Below the pieces are notes generated by a model. It was not told where the DNA came from, searched no databases, and was given only the letters and a program-made list of their open reading frames with translations. A program made the position numbers and the translations under genes. A DNA stretch of 12,117 nt from Cyclostephanos tholiformis (Eukaryota; Bacillariophyta; Thalassiosirophyceae; Thalassiosirales; Thalassiosiraceae). This document shows positions 1 to 7,547 of the stretch, one piece after another. The stretch spans positions 1 through 12,117 of the forward strand of contig JALLPB010000931.1 in assembly GCA_036939975.1 (NCBI GenBank), written 5' to 3'. Position 1 is the first letter of the stretch, and every line of letters begins with the position of its first letter.

Positions 1-800
1 GATTGGTACCTTAGGGTGTACTTTAGGTAAGTACTGTACACATCTAATGTCTGGCGGCCTTGGGCCGGGCATGCCTAAAGTGGAACATTTGTTACACAAG
101 TTACAGTGAACTTCTGGGCTCATGTCAAATGGTGCCAAAATATTTCTTGATTTTGTTTTTAACATATAGCATAATATATATTTCAATTCAAATATTTATA
201 TTTTTGCATTACCACACTAAAACAAAGTCCCATGAAATAGTGTAAGCTTATCCCTGAATATTGAGCACTGTTTGTCTGTTTGTCCATCTATCTGTCTGTT
301 TGTCCCCATGGGATAACTTTGGGTGTTTATAAATGGATTCATTTTGGGGTTCCTTTCCTAATTAAACTTATGAAAATTGTACATTTGGAACTAACTTGGA
401 ACAACCCCAGATTAATTTTCCTCATTTTTTTGCTGTACTGATTCCTATGTACAAGATGAAACACAGAAGTCTGAAGCCAGAAGAGAATCTTTTGTCAGCA
501 GAAAAATGCCAGAAAGTTGACATTTTTGAGAAATGAGTGATGTTAAAGTACATAATTCAAAGGAACTTTGAAATCAGAGGCATTTGCATCGTCCTGCCTT
601 CGTCTGCCTAGCTAGCTATGTGTAAGGCCAAACAGATACACAAGGGCGGTTGGGCCTTGGAATCATGTTCTAATAATGATTCGAAACCACTTATGCCCAA
701 CTCCATTGGCACCAAAAGAGATGCTTCTTAGGATCCTTGAGTGAAGGCAGAGACCACTGAGATGAAAATATAAAGTATTTCCAACTGATGATCATAGTGC
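1..800. other. Non-coding stretch left of the retroelement
   Basis: I see no supportable gene here. The only long open frame (60-245, plus) begins at a TTG, has hydrophobic low-complexity content and resembles nothing I know. The stretch lies downstream of the recombinase stop of the minus-strand retroelement, so part of it is probably the element's 3' untranslated or terminal sequence. I could not identify the terminal repeat or the boundary. A TGTY-rich microsatellite lies at 268-304. Confidence 0.5.
268..304. repeat. TGTTTGTC/TGTC microsatellite
   Basis: A short imperfect tandem tract of CTGTTTGTC, CTGT and CTAT units. CTGTTTGTC occurs at 268-276 and 276-284, and again at the right end as CTGTCTGTTTGTC (292-304). 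It is followed directly by a CCCC run. It is simple sequence and no function is implied. Confidence 0.75.
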
Positions 801-1802
801 TTAGTCAAACTGAGCAAAAGCAGGCAGCCTGGCTTGTTGAGCTCTGTCCCCACCTACGTTGATGTTGGTTGCAGCATTGTCAGGATGGTTGCATTGTCTG
901 GGATTGGGGTGGGAAACTGTTTGGGAGGAGTAGTTGGGGATGTGCCTGTGAAACATGTGAGTGAGCATCTTCCTGGAGACATCGTGGTTGAATTCTTCGA
1001 CCTGCTTATGACTGTAGTGAAGGAAGGCATCACTGGACCATCTGCCAATCATCATGATGAGGAAGACTGGGCAAGCCCCAAGGAACATTGCCTTGCTGCT
1101 CCCAAACGAATGGAGTGAGTGCCGATCTCATTTGCTGCAATGTGGAGTGAGTCCTCCCCAATTGCTGAGATGGCATCCTTCAAAGCGTTTGTGATATGCT
1201 TGGGCATGATGTGATTGATGCGGTCATAACTCCAGAAAGCAGAGATGGGAGTGTCGTCGTTGGCTCCCGGGTAGTATCGGATTCAACAAACGATGGCGGC
1301 AGCAGCTCGGACTGGGCACAGTGAGATGTCACTTGATGCCATATGGGTGGTTGTGTCATTCTTCTCATCTTTCTTCTGCATTTTGAAGGTGATGTTGAGG
1401 CAGTCCACATATTCCAAGGATGGATCATTGTGACTGATGAGACAACCGTCCTTGAAGAAATGAATGTTCCGGAGGCAAAGGATGTTGGTACGTTGTTTCT
1501 CCTGTTGTGGAACTTTGATGTACTTGCAAGAACACATGGCAAAGAAAAAAGGCAAGGATAATGAGTTGCGATATGGTGCATTGCAACTAAGTCAGATTTC
1601 GTTTTGCAATCTCAGCAATGACACAGGCTGGGATGGCTTTTTGTTGCTTTTCTTTGGGGTTGGCGTTATTGTAGGCTTGGAACTGTCGGTGTAGAAGGAA
1701 GCTAAGTTGGAGGTGTCGTCCTTGGTTGGGCTGGGCCAGCCGTTCTCCCAGAAGGTCGCACATACATCCAAGATGGAAATTTTGGATTGTGTCCACAGCC
1801 AA
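801..1802 (-). pseudogene. Tyrosine recombinase of the YR element (broken)
   Basis: This is the last domain of the element and would integrate the circular or linear DNA copy. The minus strand reads FLLHRQFQAYNNANPKEKQQ, then KAIPACVIAEIAKRNLT and a TAG. The next part is frameshifted across a T run near 1550: FFFAMCSCKYIKV, then ILCLRNIHFFKDG and DISLCPVRAAAAIVC, then TGA. After the TGA the same frame goes on through PGANDDTPISAFW to IGTHSIRLGAA. A 2-nt slip near 1090-1100 leads to MFLGACPVFLIMMIGRWSSD and AFLHY. The HxxR box (HSIR, about 1107-1118), the GRW box and the candidate nucleophile Tyr (codon 1016-1014) are visible. The first catalytic Arg, which I expect in the CRSCEY block, is Cys here. 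The final stop is at 801-803. Confidence 0.72.
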
Positions 1803-1833
1803 GGTGTCATGAGATGGTCCTGAAAATTGCCCT

Positions 1834-2572
1834 TCACAGAGAGAGCCAAGGCAAAGGCCCCAATGATCTTGTTTTGTTGGGATCTGGTAAAGGAGTCAAG
1901 GAAGATATCATGGCTGAGTCCGATGGACTTGAGGTATCAAGAGAAGCATTGCCACAATTGAGCTTGGTTCTCGTGTGTGACTCCCGTAACTGCTCCTTCA
2001 CGAGAAATTTCTGCAGCAACAAGGTCAGCCACGAGCTGATTTTGTTGGGCAGCAGTGCTATGTGAAAACGCTGAGGAAGCTGAGAGGAGCAAGTGTCACA
2101 GAGGAACCGGGTGAGTTCAGCATCAGAGCGATCAAAGCCATGTGAGAGAGCATCCGTGATGTTGTTCTTGCGCCCGGGGAACCACTGGGAGTATCCCTTG
2201 ATGCCTGCCTTGAGGAGAAGGGTGGCATGGTGGCATGCCATCTCGATTTGGACTCTTGCTTGGACTGGGTTGGGGATCATTGCCGGTGAATTCTTGGAAG
2301 TTGGTCTTGTGGAGCCATCCTGCCGACGTGGTGCTGTCAGTCATTGAGAGGGCACAGTTCCCCCAATGTAGGCAGCCAGCCAACAAGTTGACCCATGGGG
2401 AGATGATCGAGGCAATGTATTCCAGGAGGTTGTTGGATGCTTGAAACCGGTGGTCTTTGGGAATCTTAAACCGCCAGGCAAAGCCTTTATCCGAGTAGCC
2501 CCCAAGGCCGAAAGGGTATGAATCCGATTGATAGACATGGGTTGGTGGGCAGCGATAGGCGAGCAGGTTCAT
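1834..2572 (-). pseudogene. RNase H part of the YR element (broken)
   Basis: Downstream of the RT frame, the minus strand gives YQSDSYPFGLGGYSDKGFAW, then RFQASNNLLEYIASIISPWV and ALSMTDSTTSAGWLHKTNF. The D (SDS), E (LLEY) and D (TDS) are at the places expected for RNase H catalytic acids. These are the residues that would cut RNA from the RNA:DNA hybrid during reverse transcription. The frame then shifts, near 2280, into HHATLLLKAGIKGYSQWFPG and ITDALSHGFDRSDAELTRFL, the usual end of a retroelement RNase H (WFPG...DALS). A linker rich in Ser, Pro and Thr follows, towards the recombinase. The domain looks better preserved than its neighbours but sits in a frame-broken polyprotein. Confidence 0.72.
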
Positions 2573-2740
2573 GTCTATTCCTTGTCAAGTGATCTCAAGG
2601 AATCGGAGCATGAGGAGCAGGTCTTTGTGGCAGTCATCACTTAACCTGATCGAGCGGCGGTGGGTGGCCAAATGGTGGAGCTCATGGAGACGGCTGAGGA
2701 AATGATGGACACCCGGGACTGCCAACGCAAGGTGGCCAAG

Positions 2741-4010
2741 TCAACCAATGGTCGACTCAAGTTCCTTGGCAGTGGACAACCCATAGACTAGAAGCTTGTT
2801 GATGGTCATTGTCCAGGCAATGAACTTGTTCTTGGGGAGGGAGATCCAAAGATATTGTAAGTCAAACATCCAACCAAGGATCATCTTTGTCTCAGAAAGG
2901 CCTGCCTTGGCCATGAGCTTGTCCCTTGCAACCATGCTTTCATAGGGGATGGGTTTGTTGGGATGATTTAGTCGAGCGGTGGCATTGATGGCAAGGAGTG
3001 CTGTGGCTTGTCCACAGGTGGTGTTGATGGAACCTTGAATGACGATCATGATAAGTTCCACGGGGGTTGATGGGGATGTCAACAATCAACTCGGCACCAG
3101 CGGCAAAGGGGATGTCAGGCTTAATGAGTTCACTCTTGGGGACCAGATGTTGGTTTGAGGCAAAGAGATCATTGGGGTCTCAGTCTTTGCAGAGGAGGAT
3201 TGCATTTGTCAGGTTGCAAATTGTCTTGGAGATGACTCCCCACTCAAAAGGGCAGGGCTTTCCACCAAAGCTCAGCCAAAGCATCATGAGGAGGATCCCA
3301 ACATCATTGAGTTGGGTGCACGTTTTGACCGCTGTCACCACATTGAGGTGACACTGTCTGAAGGCCGTCTTGGTATCAATTTTGGAGGTAAGGATTGGGA
3401 CGTTGGGAAAGAGCCAACGAGCGGTGATGGCCCAATTCACAATTTGCTTGATGCATGCACCAAAAAGGCAGGGGAGGAGCTCTTCTGTCGTGATGCAGCT
3501 GTTGATGGAAGTGCCTGACGACCACTTGAAGCTTTGGTCATGGGTCTGGCAGTCCTTGGGGATGATTCGTCCAAATTCATTGATGGTGTTCTGCTGTTGA
3601 ATGTTCATCGGGGCGATGAGGGGGAGACAATAGCCAAAGTGGACGTCCATTGCCATGAGCTGCAATAGAAGATCCGGCTTCATTAAGGCGCCCTTGTGGT
3701 TCCCAAAGGTGAGGGCCTCCCTGACGTCTGCCAGCCTACACTCTTTGTTGATTGGCTCTAGGGGCCACTCCGAACCATGGGTGAGAATCCAGAAAATCCG
3801 AGTCTAGTTTGGATGGCGCTGGAAGATGTTGGAAAGGGTGGCAATGGCTCTGAATTCTGAACCATAGCCCACCGTCGAATCCTTCTGAGCTGCCAAGGCA
3901 TCAGTGAGCAGACCGCCATCCTTCCTCATGAGGATGAGAAAGTTCTTCTCAGCTGCTTCCTTGGAGAGATTGAAGGCAAACTCTGGTCAGTTGGCTGTCA
4001 GGGTGGAATT
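2741..4010 (-). pseudogene. Reverse transcriptase part of the YR element (broken)
   Basis: This is the RT portion of the element's polyprotein. Reading down the minus strand, an upstream block (EFAFNLSKEAAEKNF, about 3925-3980) continues through GYGSEFRAIATL to a TAG near 3805, then KGALMKPDLLL and THDQSFKWSSGTSINS. The fingers/palm block SKIDTKTAFRQCHLN keeps the motif A aspartate (codon 3377-3375). It is followed by LSFGGKPCPFEWGVIS (about 3230-3275). A later frame (3085-2741) carries ARDKLMAKAGLSETKMILGW and ISLPKNKFIAW, the thumb/connection part. Between them, near 3040-3075, where the YxDD catalytic motif should be, there is a frameshift and no readable DD pair. The protein cannot be an active polymerase. 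Homology is by recognition of the family's blocks, not by search. Confidence 0.75.
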
Positions 4011-4096
4011 TGTTTGATGGCCCTGATGATGTTGATGAGGATTTCTGGCCAGATGTTGCCATCTGTAGATGGGCCTGTGGGTGGGTGGTTCCATAT

Positions 4097-4330
4097 GGGC
4101 TGGAGGAACCTCTGTGGTTGCCATTTGGTTGTGGGCTTGTCCATTGAGGTTGATGGGTGCCCCAAGGCTGCGGACCTCTGCTGCCACTCGGGTGTGGACT
4201 TTTGGCCACTCAAGGCTGATGGTTGCTCCAAGGCTGGGGACTTGGGGTGCCACTCGGTTGTGGGATTATTCATCAAGGCTGATGGACCCCTGAGGCTGGG
4301 GACTTCTGCTGCCACTTGGGTAAGGTCTTT
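4097..4330. repeat. Tandem repeat, unit about 66 bp (22 codons)
   Basis: Units start at AGGCTG-like anchors near 4097, 4165, 4231 and 4293, giving spacings of 68, 66 and 62 bp. The last unit is partial. On the minus strand, two full units encode 22-residue Pro/Ser/Trp repeats running from one Trp to the next, including TPEWQQRSAALGHPSTS. The same segment is also free of stops in one plus-strand frame. By position it lies upstream of the RT, so it may be the variable N-terminal region of the element's protein. No function is known to me. Confidence 0.7.
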
Positions 4331-4355
4331 TGGACCATCGGGGCAGCCATCTTAC

Positions 4356-4790
4356 ATGGCAGAGAAGAATTGGAAAGAAGTTTACAAGTCAAAAGAGCAA
4401 ATGTCTGCACTAATTAATGGATGGGAGAGGTGGGAGCCAGAGGATGACAAGACAAGGAAGAATTTGTTAAGGACACAATGGAGGGGTACAGTACTAGGCA
4501 GTTCTATGACTAATGAGGATAAGAAGAGATGGTGGGAGAATGTTGATGATTATAGTTTGGAGGAAATGCTGGACACATAAGAGGATATTGACTATTAAAT
4601 GGATGATGAAAATCTGCAGAAAATAAAGAGAATTTACAGAGGAAAAAAGAATGACAAAGACTCATATGAGGAAGATGAAGAGGAAGAAAAGGAGGACAAG
4701 GTGAGGGAAGAAAATGAAAAGGAGGATGAAAAGGGGGGAGTTACAATTACTAAGGATCATGGACCTGTGGCTGTGTCAAAACTTCAATGA
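4356..4790 (+). pseudogene. Unrecognised acidic ORF split by two TAA codons
   Basis: From ATG 4356 an open frame of 74 codons (MAEKNWKEVYKSKEQ..., ...KKRWWENVDDYSLEEMLDT) stops at TAA 4578-4580. The same frame reads EDIDY, meets a second TAA at 4596-4598 and restarts at ATG 4599 (MDDENLQKIKRIYRGKKND). It then ends in a Glu/Lys/Asp-rich low-complexity tail and TGA 4788-4790. Keeping one frame for 145 codons, with lasting charged and Trp-rich character, suggests one former protein with two nonsense changes, each possibly CAA to TAA. Two adjacent small ORFs are the alternative. I do not recognise the family. It lies head-to-head with the minus-strand retroelement, just outside its repeat region, and could belong to that or another mobile element. 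Confidence 0.4.
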
Positions 4791-5100
4791 GGGCAGAGAA
4801 CAGTAGGGAAGTACAAAGACTGAATGTGTATGATTGAGATTACTAAAATAGTTTAGATACATGTGCAGAATAGCTTCTGTAAAGACAATTAGGATCATAG
4901 TAACAATAAATGGCATTCATTACAATAAACTTATTCTGATATATTAAAAAACTTTAAGTACATTAAACTATTACTAATAATTAAGAAAAATAATTAGTAA
5001 CAATAAACTGTTACTAATAATTTGCAGAATAACAATAAAATCTTAATATTAAACGGTAGCTGAGATCCAGTACTAAGAACTGGCCAAAGTTTAATTCACC
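4791..5100. other. AT-rich intergenic stretch
   Basis: I see no gene here. The stretch is strongly AT-rich and contains a near-palindromic pair and a direct repeat built on TTACTAATAATT (4961-5022). It separates the acidic ORF from the copia-type fragment. Confidence 0.6.
4961..5022. repeat. AT-rich direct and inverted repeat cluster
   Basis: A 22-bp segment at 4961-4982 recurs at 5001-5022 with two mismatches. Between them, TTACTAATAATT (4971-4982) and AATAATTAGTAA (4989-5000) form an imperfect hairpin with 11 of 12 pairs and a 6-nt loop. In DNA this AT-rich, some of it may be chance. Confidence 0.55.
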
Positions 5101-5950
5101 AGAAGGATGTTTTGGTCTTGTGAGGCGTGGTATGTCAACATAGTCAGTTGTGACCTGATCAGGCTTCATTTGTACTGTTTTTCCTCTTATGTTTGCGTGG
5201 TCAGGGCCAAAATTGGCATGAGCATTGATGATGTCTGTGTTTGTAACAGGGTGTCTTTTAAAAGATTTAGATATGCCACACCTTGAAAGTCATGTTCCAA
5301 AGGCAAGCTAATCACACCCATGAAATGGCAAGCCATCATAGCTTGTTCAATTTGCTTTTCGGTGTAGCTTCGACATGAGCCAAGAATTTGCAAAAATAAG
5401 TGTGGCTGTCCATGCCATCCCATTATGATACATGAAAAGTCTCTTATGCAATGCTACAGTTGCCATAATGCTCTGTATCTTTGAGTCATACAAGCAGCAG
5501 AGGCCTTGAATGAGCTTAAGTAGGGCAATAGGATCTTGGGAATGCAAATGGCAGCAAAAGAGTCAGAAGCCTCGAGATCATTATTTAAATTCTTGGAGCA
5601 TTGGTGGAAGATGATGATGTATGCTTTTTGCATATTCTCATCATAGTTGTCTTTCTTGGCAGATGCTTTTTTATAATTATTTTTCCGTAGATAAATATCT
5701 ATCTCCAATACTGGGATGGGTTGCTTGCTGACTGGTTCAATAGTTGGTTGCTGAATTGGAGGGAGTGTATTGCCTCAGAAACATTGTTGCCATGGACTAA
5801 TTTTAGGTAATCAGCTATGTTCTTGAGGGAATGGTTGAAGTTTGTGGCATCATGTGGTCCTATGTTGTCAGAGATATTGCTTTTAATCTCTTTAGTTTTC
5901 CCTTCAAATCTTGCACCACCATGTTGGCCAGAGGAGTTATTCCATCTATT
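5100..5950 (-). pseudogene. Ty1/copia-type gag/pre-integrase fragment
   Basis: The minus strand carries a broken gag-like coding region. It begins ARFEGKTKEIKSNISDNIG (about 5915-5860), then FNHSLKNIADYLKLVHGNNV, and meets a TAG near 5710. DNYDENMQKAYIIIFHQCSK (about 5660-5600) and DPIALLKLIQGLCCLYDSK follow after a frameshift. The fragment then changes frame again to LEHDFQGVAYLNLL and, after another shift, HPVTNTDIINAHANFGPDHA followed by NIRGKTVQ and TTDYVDIPR (to about 5125). The second half matches the pre-integrase stretch of CoDi-like copia polyproteins, as I remember them. The gag part runs almost directly into it, so an internal segment is missing. No integrase core, RT or LTR is seen. 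It is a dead remnant. Confidence 0.62.
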
Positions 5951-6547
5951 TCAATTTTGCCTGCCATTACATTAGTGATGGTTTTGATGGGCATTATTCC
6001 CTGCATCCCATGCCATCAGCAAAGTAGGGCTTGGTTCTTTTCTGTGTCATCTTCTCTGTGGGCCATGTTACTCATGGGGATCTTGAATATTCTATTGGGA
6101 GGCAGTAATCTGATCTACAAATGTAGAGTTACTGCACTTGATGTTGGTTGCCACTTGTCACATAATTATGATTAAAAACACTGTGTGTGGCACCCCCTTG
6201 ATGATGATGAAGTCCATTTTGTATCCCAAGTGAATGCAGTGCCCAAGCATAGGTACCTCTCCTGGCGATGCTGGTCAATTGCTAGGAGATTGTCTCCTGG
6301 TAAAAGGTAGAGTTCTAGTGTTGATTTGGAAACAAGTCAAGGGGAGGATTTGAACTATCACAAGTTGGCTAAATGCCAAACTCTTCAATAATGATTCCAA
6401 TTATTACTGGTTGGTATTGATAGCATCCACTGCAACATTGTGCTTCCTCCCTCAAGAAATGAATGAATCTCCTTGATGGATATGCGCTCTTGTCATTCCG
6501 TTCTGGATTGTCTATTAGTTGTAGGACTGGGCAAGAATACCCCCTTG

Positions 6548-7109
6548 TAATTATATTAATACATTGAAGCTACAGCAACAACATGCATTAATAGAACCAA
6601 ATTGACATTGGAATTCAGATGCTACAGAAAGTATTGCCTTTTGCTTCTTGCAAGGTAGAGCATCTCTTGCACTACAAGTTATGGCTGAAATTACAGTGCT
6701 TTGTCTGTGTGTAGAGAAGTAATGAAAGAAAACTCTAAGTAGATAAGAGTAAGGGTTCATTGATATGATAAATTATGGTGTTTAGATTTATAGGATTTTA
6801 TTGTGGAATGTGAGGGTGTCAGTTGGGCATGTCAACTTTCTCTGACACCAGGTGGTCAGGTTCTCCACTCCACTACCATGCCCTGGTGTGGAGGAGTTCA
6901 ATACAGAATTCAGAATTCTTTTGGCTTTTTGCCAGATGACTTCAATCCCTAATTGTCTGTGCATGACTTGATTGGCAACTTAGGTATGCAGATGATGATT
7001 TGTATTAGTGACTGGCCAGACAGCCTAAAAAGTGTTGAAGCTACAGCAACATCATGCATTAATAGAGCCAAAATCAACATTCTTGAAATTTGATATATTA
7101 ATGTAATTA
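6548..7109. repeat. Segment bracketed by direct and inverted repeats
   Basis: Direct repeats lie at 6564-6609 and 7035-7081. Both begin TTGAAGCTACAGCAAC and differ at about five positions, including one indel. Just outside them, TAATTATATTAATA (6548-6561) and TATTAATGTAATTA (7096-7109) are inverted copies with 13 of 14 matching. The order is inverted repeat, direct repeat, about 425 bp, direct repeat, inverted repeat. This could be a small non-autonomous element or a rearranged terminal repeat. No coding sequence is visible inside. Confidence 0.5.
6815..6889. repeat. Overlapping inverted repeats (possible hairpins)
   Basis: GGTGTCAG (6815-6822) pairs with CTGACACC (6842-6849), with GTTG/CAAC pairing nested inside. 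ACACCAGG (6845-6852) can instead pair with CCTGGTGT (6882-6889). The two structures share bases and so exclude each other. They lie near the centre of the repeat-bracketed segment. Confidence 0.45.
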
Positions 7110-7547
7110 TGAGCCGAAGCTCTCTACTCTGCCATGGGTTGAATGCGGAGAGAACTAATGGTGGGGGAAGATTGTGGATGCACGTGGTGATGTGGAAATA
7201 GAAGATCTTGCAACATTACATTCTTCTTTCCTTGTAGAGATTTCCTGTGTACGAACTCAGGGCCAACAATTGGCAGTCTCTGTCTATGAGGTGGAGTCTC
7301 AAAAAAAGGGATGACTGAGATACTGCATTCCTATCCTAGCTATGCTGTGTGATGGTGTGTAACTTTTTAGTCAATAATCCTTTCAGAGACAACAGCTTGA
7401 GTACCGTTGCCCACAAACCCTTGACATTATTATTTCTTGATTATCATTTTACCAAAAAGGATATAGCTATGACTGTCTACATCTGTAGAAAACCAAATAT
7501 GCTATGAATTAGACTCTATTGTACAACGTCCTTGCCAAGAGCTTATT

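Larger units (their letters stand above)
801..4330 (-). mobile_element. Degenerate YR retrotransposon (DIRS/Ngaro-like)
   Basis: Read on the minus strand, this region carries in order a Pro/Ser-rich repeat segment, a reverse transcriptase, an RNase H and a tyrosine recombinase. That order defines tyrosine-recombinase retrotransposons (the DIRS order), which integrate with a recombinase instead of a DDE integrase. I saw no methyltransferase-like domain between RNase H and recombinase, which argues for a Ngaro-like layout over classical DIRS. The coding frame is broken many times by stops and frameshifts, so the copy is dead. I could not find the terminal repeats (inverted or split direct), so both ends are approximate. 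The wording of the conserved blocks matches a family I remember from diatom genomes. Confidence 0.75.
5951..7547. other. Intergenic stretch between copia relic and kinesin
   Basis: I see no supportable gene. The open frames here are short and look like nothing known. The left part (about 5950-6180) may hold further decayed gag sequence, but I could not confirm it. The middle contains the repeat-bracketed segment at 6548-7109. The right end (about 7100-7547) would include the 3' untranslated region of the minus-strand kinesin. I saw no clear AATAAA on that strand downstream of its stop. Confidence 0.5.

Noticed and set aside
16..41. GTGTAC/GTACAC inverted repeat
   Set aside because: Arms of only 6 bp and no neighbouring gene; chance is likely.
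60..245. Plus-strand open frame of 61 codons
   Set aside because: It starts at TTG, is AT-driven and hydrophobic without a clear signal, and has no recognisable family.
672..700. TTCGAA motif resembling a tRNA B box
   Set aside because: No matching A box at the right distance and no cloverleaf arms can be formed.
834..1118. Plus-strand open frame opposite the recombinase
   Set aside because: It is the antisense shadow of the tyrosine recombinase, whose conserved blocks read on the minus strand.
5831..6175. Plus-strand open frame of 114 codons rich in hydrophobic residues
   Set aside because: It overlaps the start of the gag-like relic read on the minus strand; the hydrophobicity is what antisense T-rich DNA gives, and it matches no membrane family I know.
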